From assembly GCF_014643835.1 (NCBI RefSeq), contig NZ_BMKD01000003.1:372001-436000 (forward strand): a DNA stretch of 64,000 bases. The letters run 5' to 3'. Source of the DNA: Mucilaginibacter rubeus (GTDB taxonomy: Bacteria > Bacteroidota > Bacteroidia > Sphingobacteriales > Sphingobacteriaceae). Each line of letters opens with the position of its first letter. Within the stretch, counting starts at the first letter, position 1. The notes beneath the pieces are model-generated. The model worked only from the letters and a program-made list of their open reading frames with translations, was not told the origin of the DNA and made no database searches. A program made the position numbers and the translations under genes. Below, piece by piece: positions 34,854-44,093 of the stretch.

Positions 34854-36575
34854 ATGACAATAAAAAATAAACTCCGGGCAGGGATAGGTTTCCTGTTTGT
34901 ACTGGCAATAATTTGCTGCGGAATGTCGATATATTTCCTAAATCGGTTATCTGCCGATGCAGGTGCTATATTAAAGGATAATTATAAAACAGTAAAGTAT
35001 ATGCAAAATATACTTACCGCTATTGATTCGCGCACCGACAAACTATCGGCAGACCAACAAAAAACGATAAATGACAATTTGGTATTGCAGGAACATAATA
35101 TTACCGAGGTTGGCGAGCTGCAGCTTACTGATTCTTTGCGTGCTATTTTTGAACGTTTAACGCAGGAACCTGATAATAAAATAACCGAAGACGACTTACG
35201 CAATCGCCTGCACAGGCAGGTATATGGGATAATGAAGCTCAACATGGATGCCATCGCGCGAAAGAATGAGATAGCTAACACAACTTCAAAACGAGGGTCG
35301 TTGCTGGTGGCATTTTTAGGCGCGTTTTTGTTTTTGGTGGCATTCAGTTTCGCGGTTAATTTCCCGGGATACATCGCCAACCCAATTAAGGAGCTTACGG
35401 TCCGTATTAAAGAGGTATCAAACAAAAACTACCATCAGCAGATTCATTTTGAGTCGGACGATGAGTTTGGCGAACTGGGCCAGGCTTTCAATAACATGAC
35501 CCGCAAGCTTGATGAGTTTGAAAACAGTAACCTGGCCAGTATCCTGTTTGAGAAAAAGCGGATTGAAACTATTATCAATTCCATGCATGATGCCATTATT
35601 GGTCTTGACGAAAAAGGTGTTATCATTTTTGCCAACCAGGTGGCCTGCAACCTGATCGGCATGAAGCCAGATCAGCTCAACGGTAAATACGCGCCAGATA
35701 TTGCCATCGAAAATGACCTGATGCGCAAGCTGCTTGTTAATGACCAGGCAAAGCTTCGGATCTTTGCTGATGAGCGCGAAGGTTTTTATTCGCGCGAATC
35801 ATTATCGGTAAGCAGCAGGGATAAAGTGATAGGCAAAGTGATTATCCTAAAAAATATTACCGAGTATCAACAGTTGGATGAGGCAAAAACTAATTTCATC
35901 GCTACCATATCGCACGAGTTAAAAACCCCTATCTCATCCATAAAAATGAGCCTGAAATTATTGGAAGATGAACGTATAGGCGAAGTAAATGCCGAGCAGC
36001 GCCAGCTGATAGGTAATATAGAAGACGATACCCGCCGCCTGTTGCTCATCACCGGCGAGCTGCTGGATATGGCACAGGTTGAAACAGGTAAATTACAACT
36101 TAACTTCGGCAGTACGCATCCTCAAAATATTGTGGATTATGCCGTAAAAGCCATTAAGTTTATAGCCGATCAAAAGCATGTAGAAATTAAGGTGAAATGC
36201 GATCAAAGCCTCCCCAAAGTACATGCCGATTTGGATAAAACAACCTGGGTGCTCATCAACCTGCTTTCGAATGCTATAAAATATAGCCACGAAAAATCGA
36301 CAGTTGAACTGGTTGTTAAAAAACATAAGAACGATGAGATAGAGTTTTCGGTAACTGATCATGGCAAGGGAATAGAACAGCAATATCTGCCCCGTTTGTT
36401 TGAGCGCTATTTTAAGGTGCCTAATGCTACATCCGAGCAAAGCGGCACGGGTTTAGGCCTTGCCATCGCCAAGGATTTTATTGAGGCGCAAGCAGGTAAA
36501 ATTAGCGTGGATAGTGAAATAGGTTCGGGCAGTACATTTTATTTTACATTAAAACGGGCGATAGCCGCGGCGTGA
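34854..36575 (+). CDS. HAMP-PAS histidine kinase of the Kdp region
   Basis: 573 residues: membrane helices at about 8-30 and 150-172 enclose a periplasmic or exposed helical sensor region; HAMP (about 175-225), PAS (about 235-330), HisKA with phospho-His354 in ISHELKTP, and HATPase_c with N-box LINLLSNAIKYS and G-box GTGLGLAIA. It lies directly behind the KdpD-like module. No response regulator follows; the NtrC-type protein at 25300 is the nearest candidate partner. Confidence 0.9.
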   Translation: MTIKNKLRAGIGFLFVLAIICCGMSIYFLNRLSADAGAILKDNYKTVKYMQNILTAIDSRTDKLSADQQKTINDNLVLQEHNITEVGELQLTDSLRAIFERLTQEPDNKITEDDLRNRLHRQVYGIMKLNMDAIARKNEIANTTSKRGSLLVAFLGAFLFLVAFSFAVNFPGYIANPIKELTVRIKEVSNKNYHQQIHFESDDEFGELGQAFNNMTRKLDEFENSNLASILFEKKRIETIINSMHDAIIGLDEKGVIIFANQVACNLIGMKPDQLNGKYAPDIAIENDLMRKLLVNDQAKLRIFADEREGFYSRESLSVSSRDKVIGKVIILKNITEYQQLDEAKTNFIATISHELKTPISSIKMSLKLLEDERIGEVNAEQRQLIGNIEDDTRRLLLITGELLDMAQVETGKLQLNFGSTHPQNIVDYAVKAIKFIADQKHVEIKVKCDQSLPKVHADLDKTTWVLINLLSNAIKYSHEKSTVELVVKKHKNDEIEFSVTDHGKGIEQQYLPRLFERYFKVPNATSEQSGTGLGLAIAKDFIEAQAGKISVDSEIGSGSTFYFTLKRAIAAA

Positions 36576-36597
36576 GCCATAACCCTTTTATCGGCAA

Positions 36598-37359
36598 TTA
36601 CCAACCGCCTTTAAACCCTTCGGTTAAGGCGTGTTGGTAATTTTCTATATCGAACGAATACAGGTACGGCGCCTTATGCGCACCGCCTTTACGTGGCTCT
36701 TCAGACCGGTTAAGGATGCCAAAAGCTAAGATCCGGCGTTGAAAGTTACGCCTGTCCAACTTTTTACCTAAAATGGCTTCATACAATTTTTGCAGCTCGG
36801 GCATGGTAAATTCTCTCGGCATCAGGTTGTAACCTATGGGTTGATAGTTAAGCTGCAGGCGCAAGGCATCCAAAGCGCTTTTATAAATATTTTCGTGGTC
36901 GAGCTGCATCTCGGGCATGTCATCCAGGTCGCGCCAGGCACAAAGCTCCGAAAACTGATCGGGGTGGGGTATAACGCCAAAAAAGTCGACCAGCGCGTAA
37001 TAGCCAATAGATATAAACCGGCCAGAAAACCAGTTTTGTTCTTTTGGCAGCATATCGGCATACATATCGTTATGGACCTTTGAACGGTCGGGATCACCAA
37101 ATACACGAAACTGCTGTAAAAATATTTTATCTAAACCGGTACGTTCCTGTAGTATCCTTACAGCGGCATTGTCTATCGGTTCTTCCTTAAGTACAAAACC
37201 GCCGGGCAAATACCACTTCTCTTCGTCATGGGTTTTTAATAGCAGCACTTTCATTTGCCCCTCATGAAATCCAAATACAACACAATCAATAGAAATGTGG
37301 TTTACGTAATTTTTGCGGGCATCCTCGCTGTACTCAATAAGTTGCTGTTTACTTAACAT
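36598..37359 (-). CDS. Nudix-domain transcriptional regulator (NrtR/AraR type)
   Basis: 253 residues: Nudix domain (about 20-150) followed by a winged-helix DNA-binding domain (about 165-245), the layout of NrtR-like regulators, some of which control arabinose or other sugar genes in Bacteroidota. In the Nudix box (Gly54-Leu76) two of the signature glutamates are replaced (Ile69 and Arg73; Glu72 and Glu60 remain), so hydrolysis is probably lost and the domain serves as ligand sensor. It is divergent from the GH3 gene; a palindrome lies in the shared region. Confidence 0.85.
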   Translation of the reverse strand: MLSKQQLIEYSEDARKNYVNHISIDCVVFGFHEGQMKVLLLKTHDEEKWYLPGGFVLKEEPIDNAAVRILQERTGLDKIFLQQFRVFGDPDRSKVHNDMYADMLPKEQNWFSGRFISIGYYALVDFFGVIPHPDQFSELCAWRDLDDMPEMQLDHENIYKSALDALRLQLNYQPIGYNLMPREFTMPELQKLYEAILGKKLDRRNFQRRILAFGILNRSEEPRKGGAHKAPYLYSFDIENYQHALTEGFKGGW

Positions 37360-37409
37360 TTGTGCTATTGTACAAATAAAGTTTGATTTTTTAATTATAA
37401 TATTTACAA

Positions 37410-37428
37410 TTGTGTACTTAATACACTA
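37410..37428. promoter_or_regulatory. Palindromic operator candidate 1 (GTGTA-N5-TACAC)
   Basis: TTGTGTACTTAATACACTA lies between the divergent Nudix-regulator and GH3 genes. The same GTGTA-N5-TACAC form recurs at 40414-40428 and 60873-60887. Autoregulation by the Nudix regulator is inferred. Confidence 0.5.
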
Positions 37429-37548
37429 TGATAAATGCCGTAGCATCCTGTTTCTAAAATTGTCAAAAATATTTAAAGGCGCAATGAAATGCTCTGATTA
37501 TTAGTCATATTTGTTAACCAATTATTTACTACCCACATAAATTAAAAA

Positions 37549-39855
37549 ATGAAAAAGTATTTTTCAAGTCGGCTTGTTATAGCCATTACGCCACTTTGCT
37601 TGGCGTTGATGCCTTATAATAAGGTATTGGCCCAAAGCAAAACCGAAGATGCAAAAATGAATGCCTATGTTAAAGGCCTGATGAGTAAAATGACACTCGA
37701 TGAAAAAATTGGGCAGTTAAACCTGGTAACCATCGGAGCGGCAACAACAGGATCGGTAGTAAATAAAGGGGTTGAAGAAAATATAAAAAATGGATCAATT
37801 GGTGGAGTGTTTGGTGTTTGGGGTACAGCACAAACCCGCCAGATCCAGGATATAGCCGTTAAAAACTCAAGGCTGCACATTCCGCTTATTTTTGGTTTGG
37901 ACGTGATCCACGGTCACCGTACTATTTTCCCTATCCCCTTGGGCATGTCGGCAACGTGGGACATGGGCCTGATCAAACAGTCGGCACAAATTGCAGCTAA
38001 AGAAGCAACCGGCGAAGGTTTGAACTGGGTGTTTTCGCCAATGGTTGATATTGCCCGCGACCCGCGCTGGGGCCGTATTTCTGAAGGCTCGGGTGAAGAC
38101 CCATGGTATGGTTCACAAGTGGCAAAAGCTATGGTGCAGGGTTACCAGGGTACCAGTATGAAAGATGCCGATGCCGTGATGGCCTGCGTTAAACACTTTG
38201 CACTTTACGGTGGCGCAGAAGCCGGCCGTGAGTATAACACAGTTGATATGAGCCGCATTAAAATGTACCAGGATTACCTGCCGCCATATAAAGCAGCAGT
38301 TGATGCCGGTGCGGGCAGTTTCATGAGTTCATTTAATACAGTTGATGGTGTGCCTGCAACAGTTAACCAATGGTTGTTAACCGATTTATTAAGAAAACAA
38401 TGGGGTTTTAAAGGTTTCGTGGTATCTGATTATACCGCTGTAAACGAAGTGACAGATCATGGCCTTGGCGATTTGCAAACAGTATCTGCCCTTGCGCTGA
38501 AAGCCGGCTTGGATATGGATATGGTAGGAGAGGGGTTCTTGAAAACGTTGAAAAAGTCACTTACACAAAAGAAAATCACCCAGCAGGAAATTGACCAGGC
38601 CTGCCAGCGTGTATTGGAAGCTAAGTACAAATTAGGTTTGTTTGATAACCCTTACAAATCGATGGATGCCGGTAAAGAGGCTAAAGAAGAGCTATCAGTT
38701 GCGAACCGCGCAGCTGCAAGAGAGATTACTAAACATTCCTTCGTATTATTAAAAAATGATAATCAAACGCTTCCGCTTAAAAAAGGCGGTAGCATCGCAT
38801 TGGTAGGCCCATTGGCCGATAATCACCGCGATATGCTGGGTACATGGGTTATTGCCGGCGAGTGGCAAAAATCGGTGAGCGTAATGGAAGGTATTAAAAA
38901 TGTTGTGGGTAACAATGTTGCCATTAACTATGCTAAAGGTGCTAATGTAACTGAAGATAGTTTGTTTATTAAAAGGCTGAACTTTGGTCCCGGAATGGTT
39001 TCTTTAGATGCTAAGCCGGCTGACGAATTATTGAAAGAAGCGGTTGACGCTGCTAAAAAATCGGATGTGATTGTGGCTGTTGTTGGTGAATCCCAAAGCA
39101 TGTCGGGCGAATCGTCAAGCCGCTCGGATATCGATATTCCCGAAAGCCAGAAAAACATGCTGAAGGAACTTTCAAAACTGGGCAAACCGATGGTGATTGT
39201 GCTGTTTAACGGTCGTCCGCTTACCCTAACCTGGGAAGATAAGCATGCTAACGCGATACTTGACGTTTGGGCGCCCGGCACCGAGGCCGGTAACGCCATC
39301 GCCGATGTATTATTTGGCGACTATAACCCGGCCGGTAAATTAACTGCTACATTTCCGCGCAGCGTAGGGCAAATACCTATTTATTACAACCACAAAAACA
39401 CGGGCAGGCCATACAAAGGCGGTCCTTCAAAATTCAGGTCAAATTATCTTGATATTTCAAACGATCCGCTTTATCCGTTTGGTTACGGCTTAAGCTATAC
39501 CACCTTTAACTACAGCGCTGTTAGCGTAAGCAAAACCAAATTAAAAGGTAATGAAACCTTAACGGCTACTGTTACAGTAACCAATACGGGTAAATATGCG
39601 GGGGAAGAAGTGGTACAGTTATATATAAGCGATCCTGTAGCAAGTATCAGCCGTTCGGTAAAAGAGCTTAAGGGTTATCAAAAAATAAGCCTTAAGCCGG
39701 GTGGGTCAAAACAGGTAAGCTTCACTATTACTCCGGAGCTATTGAAGTTTTATAACACGCAGCTTAAGTATGACTGGGAACCAGGCGAATTTGTAGTTGA
39801 AATAGGAACCAACTCGGCCGATACGCATAATACATCGGTTTGGTGGGCTAAATAG
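37549..39855 (+). CDS. bglX: GH3 beta-glucosidase (BglX-like), exported
   Basis: 768 residues with a signal peptide ending near NKVLAQ. The GH3 barrel carries nucleophile Asp294 in VVSDYTA and the KHFALYGGAEAGREYN substrate loop; the alpha/beta sandwich follows, and a fibronectin-III-like domain ends the protein. It removes beta-linked glucose (or related sugars) from oligosaccharide ends in the periplasm. It opens the SusCD locus but is followed by its own terminator. Confidence 0.92.
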   Translation: MKKYFSSRLVIAITPLCLALMPYNKVLAQSKTEDAKMNAYVKGLMSKMTLDEKIGQLNLVTIGAATTGSVVNKGVEENIKNGSIGGVFGVWGTAQTRQIQDIAVKNSRLHIPLIFGLDVIHGHRTIFPIPLGMSATWDMGLIKQSAQIAAKEATGEGLNWVFSPMVDIARDPRWGRISEGSGEDPWYGSQVAKAMVQGYQGTSMKDADAVMACVKHFALYGGAEAGREYNTVDMSRIKMYQDYLPPYKAAVDAGAGSFMSSFNTVDGVPATVNQWLLTDLLRKQWGFKGFVVSDYTAVNEVTDHGLGDLQTVSALALKAGLDMDMVGEGFLKTLKKSLTQKKITQQEIDQACQRVLEAKYKLGLFDNPYKSMDAGKEAKEELSVANRAAAREITKHSFVLLKNDNQTLPLKKGGSIALVGPLADNHRDMLGTWVIAGEWQKSVSVMEGIKNVVGNNVAINYAKGANVTEDSLFIKRLNFGPGMVSLDAKPADELLKEAVDAAKKSDVIVAVVGESQSMSGESSSRSDIDIPESQKNMLKELSKLGKPMVIVLFNGRPLTLTWEDKHANAILDVWAPGTEAGNAIADVLFGDYNPAGKLTATFPRSVGQIPIYYNHKNTGRPYKGGPSKFRSNYLDISNDPLYPFGYGLSYTTFNYSAVSVSKTKLKGNETLTATVTVTNTGKYAGEEVVQLYISDPVASISRSVKELKGYQKISLKPGGSKQVSFTITPELLKFYNTQLKYDWEPGEFVVEIGTNSADTHNTSVWWAK

Positions 39856-39932
39856 TGCCATTTAAAGTGTAATACATTTTTAGCACTTTGTTAAAAATAG
39901 TAAAGGTATTTTTTGATGCACGAAAATATCTG

Positions 39933-39972
39933 AACGGCACCGGTAAGTAAAGTTTACCGGTGCCGTTTTGTT
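39933..39972 (+). terminator. Terminator after the GH3 gene
   Basis: AACGGCACCGGTAA (39933-39946) pairs with TTACCGGTGCCGTT (39954-39967) and runs into TTGTTTT. A strong 14-bp stem that isolates the GH3 transcript from susC. Confidence 0.85.
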
Positions 39973-40080
39973 TTGGAAAAAGTGTATAAAATGTTGTATA
40001 ATGGCGTGAAATCGATTGTAATAAATGTAATCTGAACATTTATTGTTTGAAAAGTACTGCTTGGGTAAATGTATATTTAA

Positions 40081-40110
40081 CATTTATTATTGTATAATTA
40101 ATAATAAATG
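40081..40110. promoter_or_regulatory. AT-rich dyad upstream of susC
   Basis: Exact 11-bp inverted repeat with an 8-base centre. Composition suits a protein-binding site more than an RNA hairpin. The binding factor is unknown. Confidence 0.4.
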
Positions 40111-40411
40111 TTGACCTGACAGTATTTGCAAAGTATAATGATATTTTAACACTTTGGTAAATTATGGCAGGGAGGGCCCGCACATTAAACTAAGGGCAAA
40201 ATATTTAAGATAACAGCTCGGTTGGGGTAATATTTATTGTTTCAACAACTTTTTTGCACTGGTTACAGAATAATAGCAACACTTTTACAATACGATATTT
40301 TTAAAAAAGTAGGCCATGTGTTAGCAATGTATTAATGAAATATTCTCAATTTGTAATTTTAGTGGATAAATCGACCTATAAATAATTAATTTGTAAATCT
40401 ACCTATTTTAC

Positions 40412-40433
40412 TTGTGTATACAGTACACACTAA
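40412..40433. promoter_or_regulatory. Palindromic operator candidate 2 (GTGTA-N5-TACAC)
   Basis: The 22 bases contain TGTGTA-TACAG-TACACA, 6-bp exact arms, 360 bases before susC. It shares arms and spacing with the site at 37410 beside the Nudix-regulator gene, suggesting common control of the locus. Confidence 0.5.
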
Positions 40434-40792
40434 TTACATTAGTTCCATAGCCAATATAAATTTCTGTTTTGGCAGAAATCGTTCAAAATCTAATATTATT
40501 ATAACATTTTAACTTTAATGTTGCTTCGGTTGCGGTAGCATAAAAAAGGTGACTACACGGATAAAAAGTTTAAAAAAAATTATACGAGAGAAGTTCATAT
40601 GATAAAACTTTTACATTTTTTACTTTCCAACACTTCATCTTCCATTAATCTGTTTAACAGAGCTTATCTCACAATCGCTCAGTTCAAACAGGCTACCCGC
40701 AAGTGTGCAATTTTCTATTTTAAAACTTAGCAATACCAATTATCGACTTAAAAGCTTAAATCAAATATATTAATCAACTAAATCTCAATCTC

Positions 40793-43700
40793 ATGTTTAA
40801 AAGTTTACTCCTAAAAGGAAGATACTTGGGTTTGCTGCTATGCTGCCTGGTATCTTCATTGGTAGTTACAGCACAAACAAAGTACAAAGGTAAAGTTATC
40901 GGCTCCGACGATAAATTACCTGTTGTTGGCGCTTCTATACGCGTCAAAGGTACAAGTACAGGTACTGTAACTGATGTTAATGGTGAATTCACCTTAACCC
41001 TAAGCCCGGGCAATACACTGGTAGTATCTTACATCGGTTATCAAACTACCGAAGTCAAGGTAGGTACCGATGTAAACCTTCGGGTTACGCTACAATCAGG
41101 CAGCAGCACGCTTAATGAGGTGGTTGTTACTGGTTACGGTTCACAACGTAAAAAGGACATTACAGGTTCGGTAGCGGTTGTTAACGTGGCGAGTTTAAAA
41201 ACTGTGCCTTCTGGTAACACAACCTCTTTACTTCAGGGCCAGGCAGCCGGTGTAACAGTTACCAATTCCGGTAACCCGGGTGGGGGAACATCTGTTAATA
41301 TTCGTGGTATCAGTTCTATTTACAGCACAGCCCCGCTGGTAATTATTGACGGTACACAAGGTAACCTTGATAACGTTAACCCTAACGATATCGAATCAAT
41401 CCAGGTATTAAAAGATGCCGGTGCTGCGTCGGTTTACGGCGTACGTGGTTCAAACGGTGTAGTTGTAGTAACTACTAAAAAAGGTAAATCTGGTGTTGCC
41501 ACTATAACTTATGATGGCATGTATGGTACCCAAAGGCCGCTTGCGGATGGTTTTAAACTTGCGGGCACTCAAACTTATATGCAAGCGGTGTATGAATCAT
41601 TTAAAAATTCAAATGCGCTTACTACAAATACCCAGTTTGATCCAAAGAACACTAAAACCTGGACAATACCTGATTTTATACAGCCTGCAGGTGCGCATGT
41701 AGGTGACCCTGGTACTACCGCTGACTGGTACAACCTGAACACACTTACCGGGAAACCGTTGAACCCCGACCGTTTGGGTCCGAACGGCATAGATAAGCTG
41801 GATGTAAATAATATTACCAGGGCAAATAAAGTAGGTACAGATTGGTTTCATGAAGTGTTTAAACCTGCACCTATACAAAGCCATAACATTACTGCAAGCG
41901 GTGGTAGCGAAAAATCGACTTATTTGTTCTCGATAGGTTACTATAATCAACAGGGTACGCTTATTGATACTTACATTAAGCGTTATTCATCAAGAATTAA
42001 TACCAATTTTAATGTTGGAAAAAATATTCGTGTAGGTGAAAACGCATACATCTTCTACAAAAGAAATCCCAATGTAAGCAACAACCAAAATGAAGGCAAC
42101 GGCATATCATATATTTATCGTGAACCACCTATAATTCCGGTTTACGATATCATGGGCAACTATGCGGGTACACGGCCTGGGTCTTTGGGTAACTCAAGCA
42201 ATCCGGTTGCCCGTCAGGAACGTACAAAAAACGACAGGAACAACAACTGGGATATTACCGGTAACGTATTTGCTGAGGTTGACTTCCTGAAACATTTCAC
42301 TGTGCGCACCCAGTTTGGTGGAACGGTAGATAACTACTACTACTACTACTTTACCCCAACCGCGTATGAAAACTCTGAAGGTAATACCACCAACAATTCG
42401 TTCACTGAGGTTGCAGGCTATAACAGCTCATACACATGGACCAATCAATTAAGCTACAACCAGCAATTTGGCAAACACAGTATTAAAGCTTTCGTTGCAA
42501 CTGAGGCTATTACAAATTATGGCCGTGGTATAAGAGCTGGTAATACTACCTATGCGCTAAGCTATGATCCTAACTACGTAACTGTAGAAAATGGTGATGG
42601 TACACCAACAAACGCTGTCGACCAGCTTTACAACAACACATTATATTCACAATTCGGTCAGGTTAACTATAACTATGATGAAAAATATTATATCAGTGGT
42701 ATTATTCGTCATGATGGTTCATCGTTCTTTGCTCCTGGCCATCAATATGGTACGTTTGGTTCAATAACTGGTGCATGGCGTATTTCTAAAGAAAACTTCC
42801 TGAAAAACGTAAGCTGGCTGAATGACTTAAAAATCAGGGGAGGTTACGGAACCCTGGGTTCGTTATCGGGTGTTAATCAGCGCCAAAGTAATGCTTATAG
42901 TTTATACGCAAAATCAAATGGTAATGCTAACTACGATATAACAGGTACAGGCAACTCAACCTTAACCGGTTTATATAAATCTCAAATTGGTAATGAATCA
43001 ACAACCTGGGAAACTGATAAGGTGACCAACGTTGGTTTTGATGCAACTTTTATCAATAACAAGTTTACCCTTTCTGTGGAGTTGTATAAAAAAGATATAT
43101 CTGGCTTACTATTCCCTTCATCATTGTTCGCACCGCAAGGTGGCGCATCTGCACCTTATGTAAACGGTGGTAACATCAGTAACAAAGGTATTGATATTGA
43201 CTTCGGTTACCACGGTACGGCGGGTAACGGATTGAGATATGACATAGGATTAAATTTTAGCCATTACAAAAATAAAATGGTTGCTTTGGGCGGTGGCCTG
43301 AAATATAAAGACTACAACAGCTCAGGCTCAACCCGTTTGCAAAATTTTGTTAGGTTGCAGCCAGGCCAACCTGTAGGTGAGTTTTTTGGTTATCAGGTAT
43401 CGGGCTTATTTCAAAACCAAGCCGAAGTTGATGCTGCGCCAGCCCAGCCTGGTAAAGCACCTGGTGCATTCAGATATGTGGATGTAGACCATAATGGCAC
43501 CATTGATGATAAGGACAGGACGTTTATAGGCAATCCTAACCCTAAATTTACCGGTGGTTTAACCTTAGGAGCAAGCTACAAAGGTTTCGACTTTAATGCG
43601 TTCTTCTACGGTACTTATGGTAATAAAGTAGTTAATTATATTAAATACTGGACTTATTTCCCTCAGGTGTTTAACGGCAACGTAAGCGCCGACATTTTAG

Positions 43701-44065
43701 GTCCTAATGTTTGGCGCGAAGGTGCTGATAACAGCCATGCAACTGTACCTCAGTTAAGCAGAAATGCCAACTTAAGTACTTCGAGCGTATTCAACTCATT
43801 TTATGTTGAAAATGGATCTTACTTAAGACTTAAATCATTGACATTAGGCTATACTATTCCTCAATCAAAAATTAAAAGTTTAGGTGTCAGCAGGATAAGG
43901 GTATATTTATTAGCCAATAACTTATTTACCATAACAAAATACAAAGGTTTAGATCCCGAGCTTCAAAATTCAAACTTACAGGATAACACCAGCTTCGGAA
44001 TTGATTTCGGTAACTATCCTGCAAATCAGAAAATTTATAACGTTGGTGTAAACGCAACATTCTAA
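40793..44065 (+). CDS. susC: SusC/RagA-type TonB-dependent outer-membrane transporter
   Basis: 1090 residues: signal peptide ending near VVTAQ, carboxypeptidase-regulatory-like domain (about 25-105, KGTSTGTVTDVNGEFTL), plug domain starting LNEVVVTGYGSQRKKDITG, then a 22-strand barrel. It imports oligosaccharides captured by the SusD partner. There is no secretin/TonB short N-terminal domain, so it is not a FecI/FecR-regulated form. It is followed after 28 bases by susD. Confidence 0.95.
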   Translation: MFKSLLLKGRYLGLLLCCLVSSLVVTAQTKYKGKVIGSDDKLPVVGASIRVKGTSTGTVTDVNGEFTLTLSPGNTLVVSYIGYQTTEVKVGTDVNLRVTLQSGSSTLNEVVVTGYGSQRKKDITGSVAVVNVASLKTVPSGNTTSLLQGQAAGVTVTNSGNPGGGTSVNIRGISSIYSTAPLVIIDGTQGNLDNVNPNDIESIQVLKDAGAASVYGVRGSNGVVVVTTKKGKSGVATITYDGMYGTQRPLADGFKLAGTQTYMQAVYESFKNSNALTTNTQFDPKNTKTWTIPDFIQPAGAHVGDPGTTADWYNLNTLTGKPLNPDRLGPNGIDKLDVNNITRANKVGTDWFHEVFKPAPIQSHNITASGGSEKSTYLFSIGYYNQQGTLIDTYIKRYSSRINTNFNVGKNIRVGENAYIFYKRNPNVSNNQNEGNGISYIYREPPIIPVYDIMGNYAGTRPGSLGNSSNPVARQERTKNDRNNNWDITGNVFAEVDFLKHFTVRTQFGGTVDNYYYYYFTPTAYENSEGNTTNNSFTEVAGYNSSYTWTNQLSYNQQFGKHSIKAFVATEAITNYGRGIRAGNTTYALSYDPNYVTVENGDGTPTNAVDQLYNNTLYSQFGQVNYNYDEKYYISGIIRHDGSSFFAPGHQYGTFGSITGAWRISKENFLKNVSWLNDLKIRGGYGTLGSLSGVNQRQSNAYSLYAKSNGNANYDITGTGNSTLTGLYKSQIGNESTTWETDKVTNVGFDATFINNKFTLSVELYKKDISGLLFPSSLFAPQGGASAPYVNGGNISNKGIDIDFGYHGTAGNGLRYDIGLNFSHYKNKMVALGGGLKYKDYNSSGSTRLQNFVRLQPGQPVGEFFGYQVSGLFQNQAEVDAAPAQPGKAPGAFRYVDVDHNGTIDDKDRTFIGNPNPKFTGGLTLGASYKGFDFNAFFYGTYGNKVVNYIKYWTYFPQVFNGNVSADILGPNVWREGADNSHATVPQLSRNANLSTSSVFNSFYVENGSYLRLKSLTLGYTIPQSKIKSLGVSRIRVYLLANNLFTITKYKGLDPELQNSNLQDNTSFGIDFGNYPANQKIYNVGVNATF

Positions 44066-44093
44066 TACTAATAGTTATATTATCATAAAAGTT

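Larger units (their letters stand above)
39973..40792 (+). other. 820-base regulatory gap upstream of susC
   Basis: No clear protein gene. It holds an AT-rich dyad at 40081-40110 (CATTTATTATT / AATAATAAATG, exact 11-bp arms) and the GTGTA-N5-TACAC palindrome at 40414-40428. A 43-codon open frame with a purine-rich tract (ACGAGAGAAG) before its ATG runs at 40599-40730 (MIKLLHFLLS...); it could be a leader peptide or chance. No exact TAnnTTTG was placed. Confidence 0.5.

Noticed and set aside
40599-40730. 43-codon frame before susC as a firm gene
   Set aside because: It could be chance; kept only as a possibility within the gap entry because neither homology nor conservation can be tested here.
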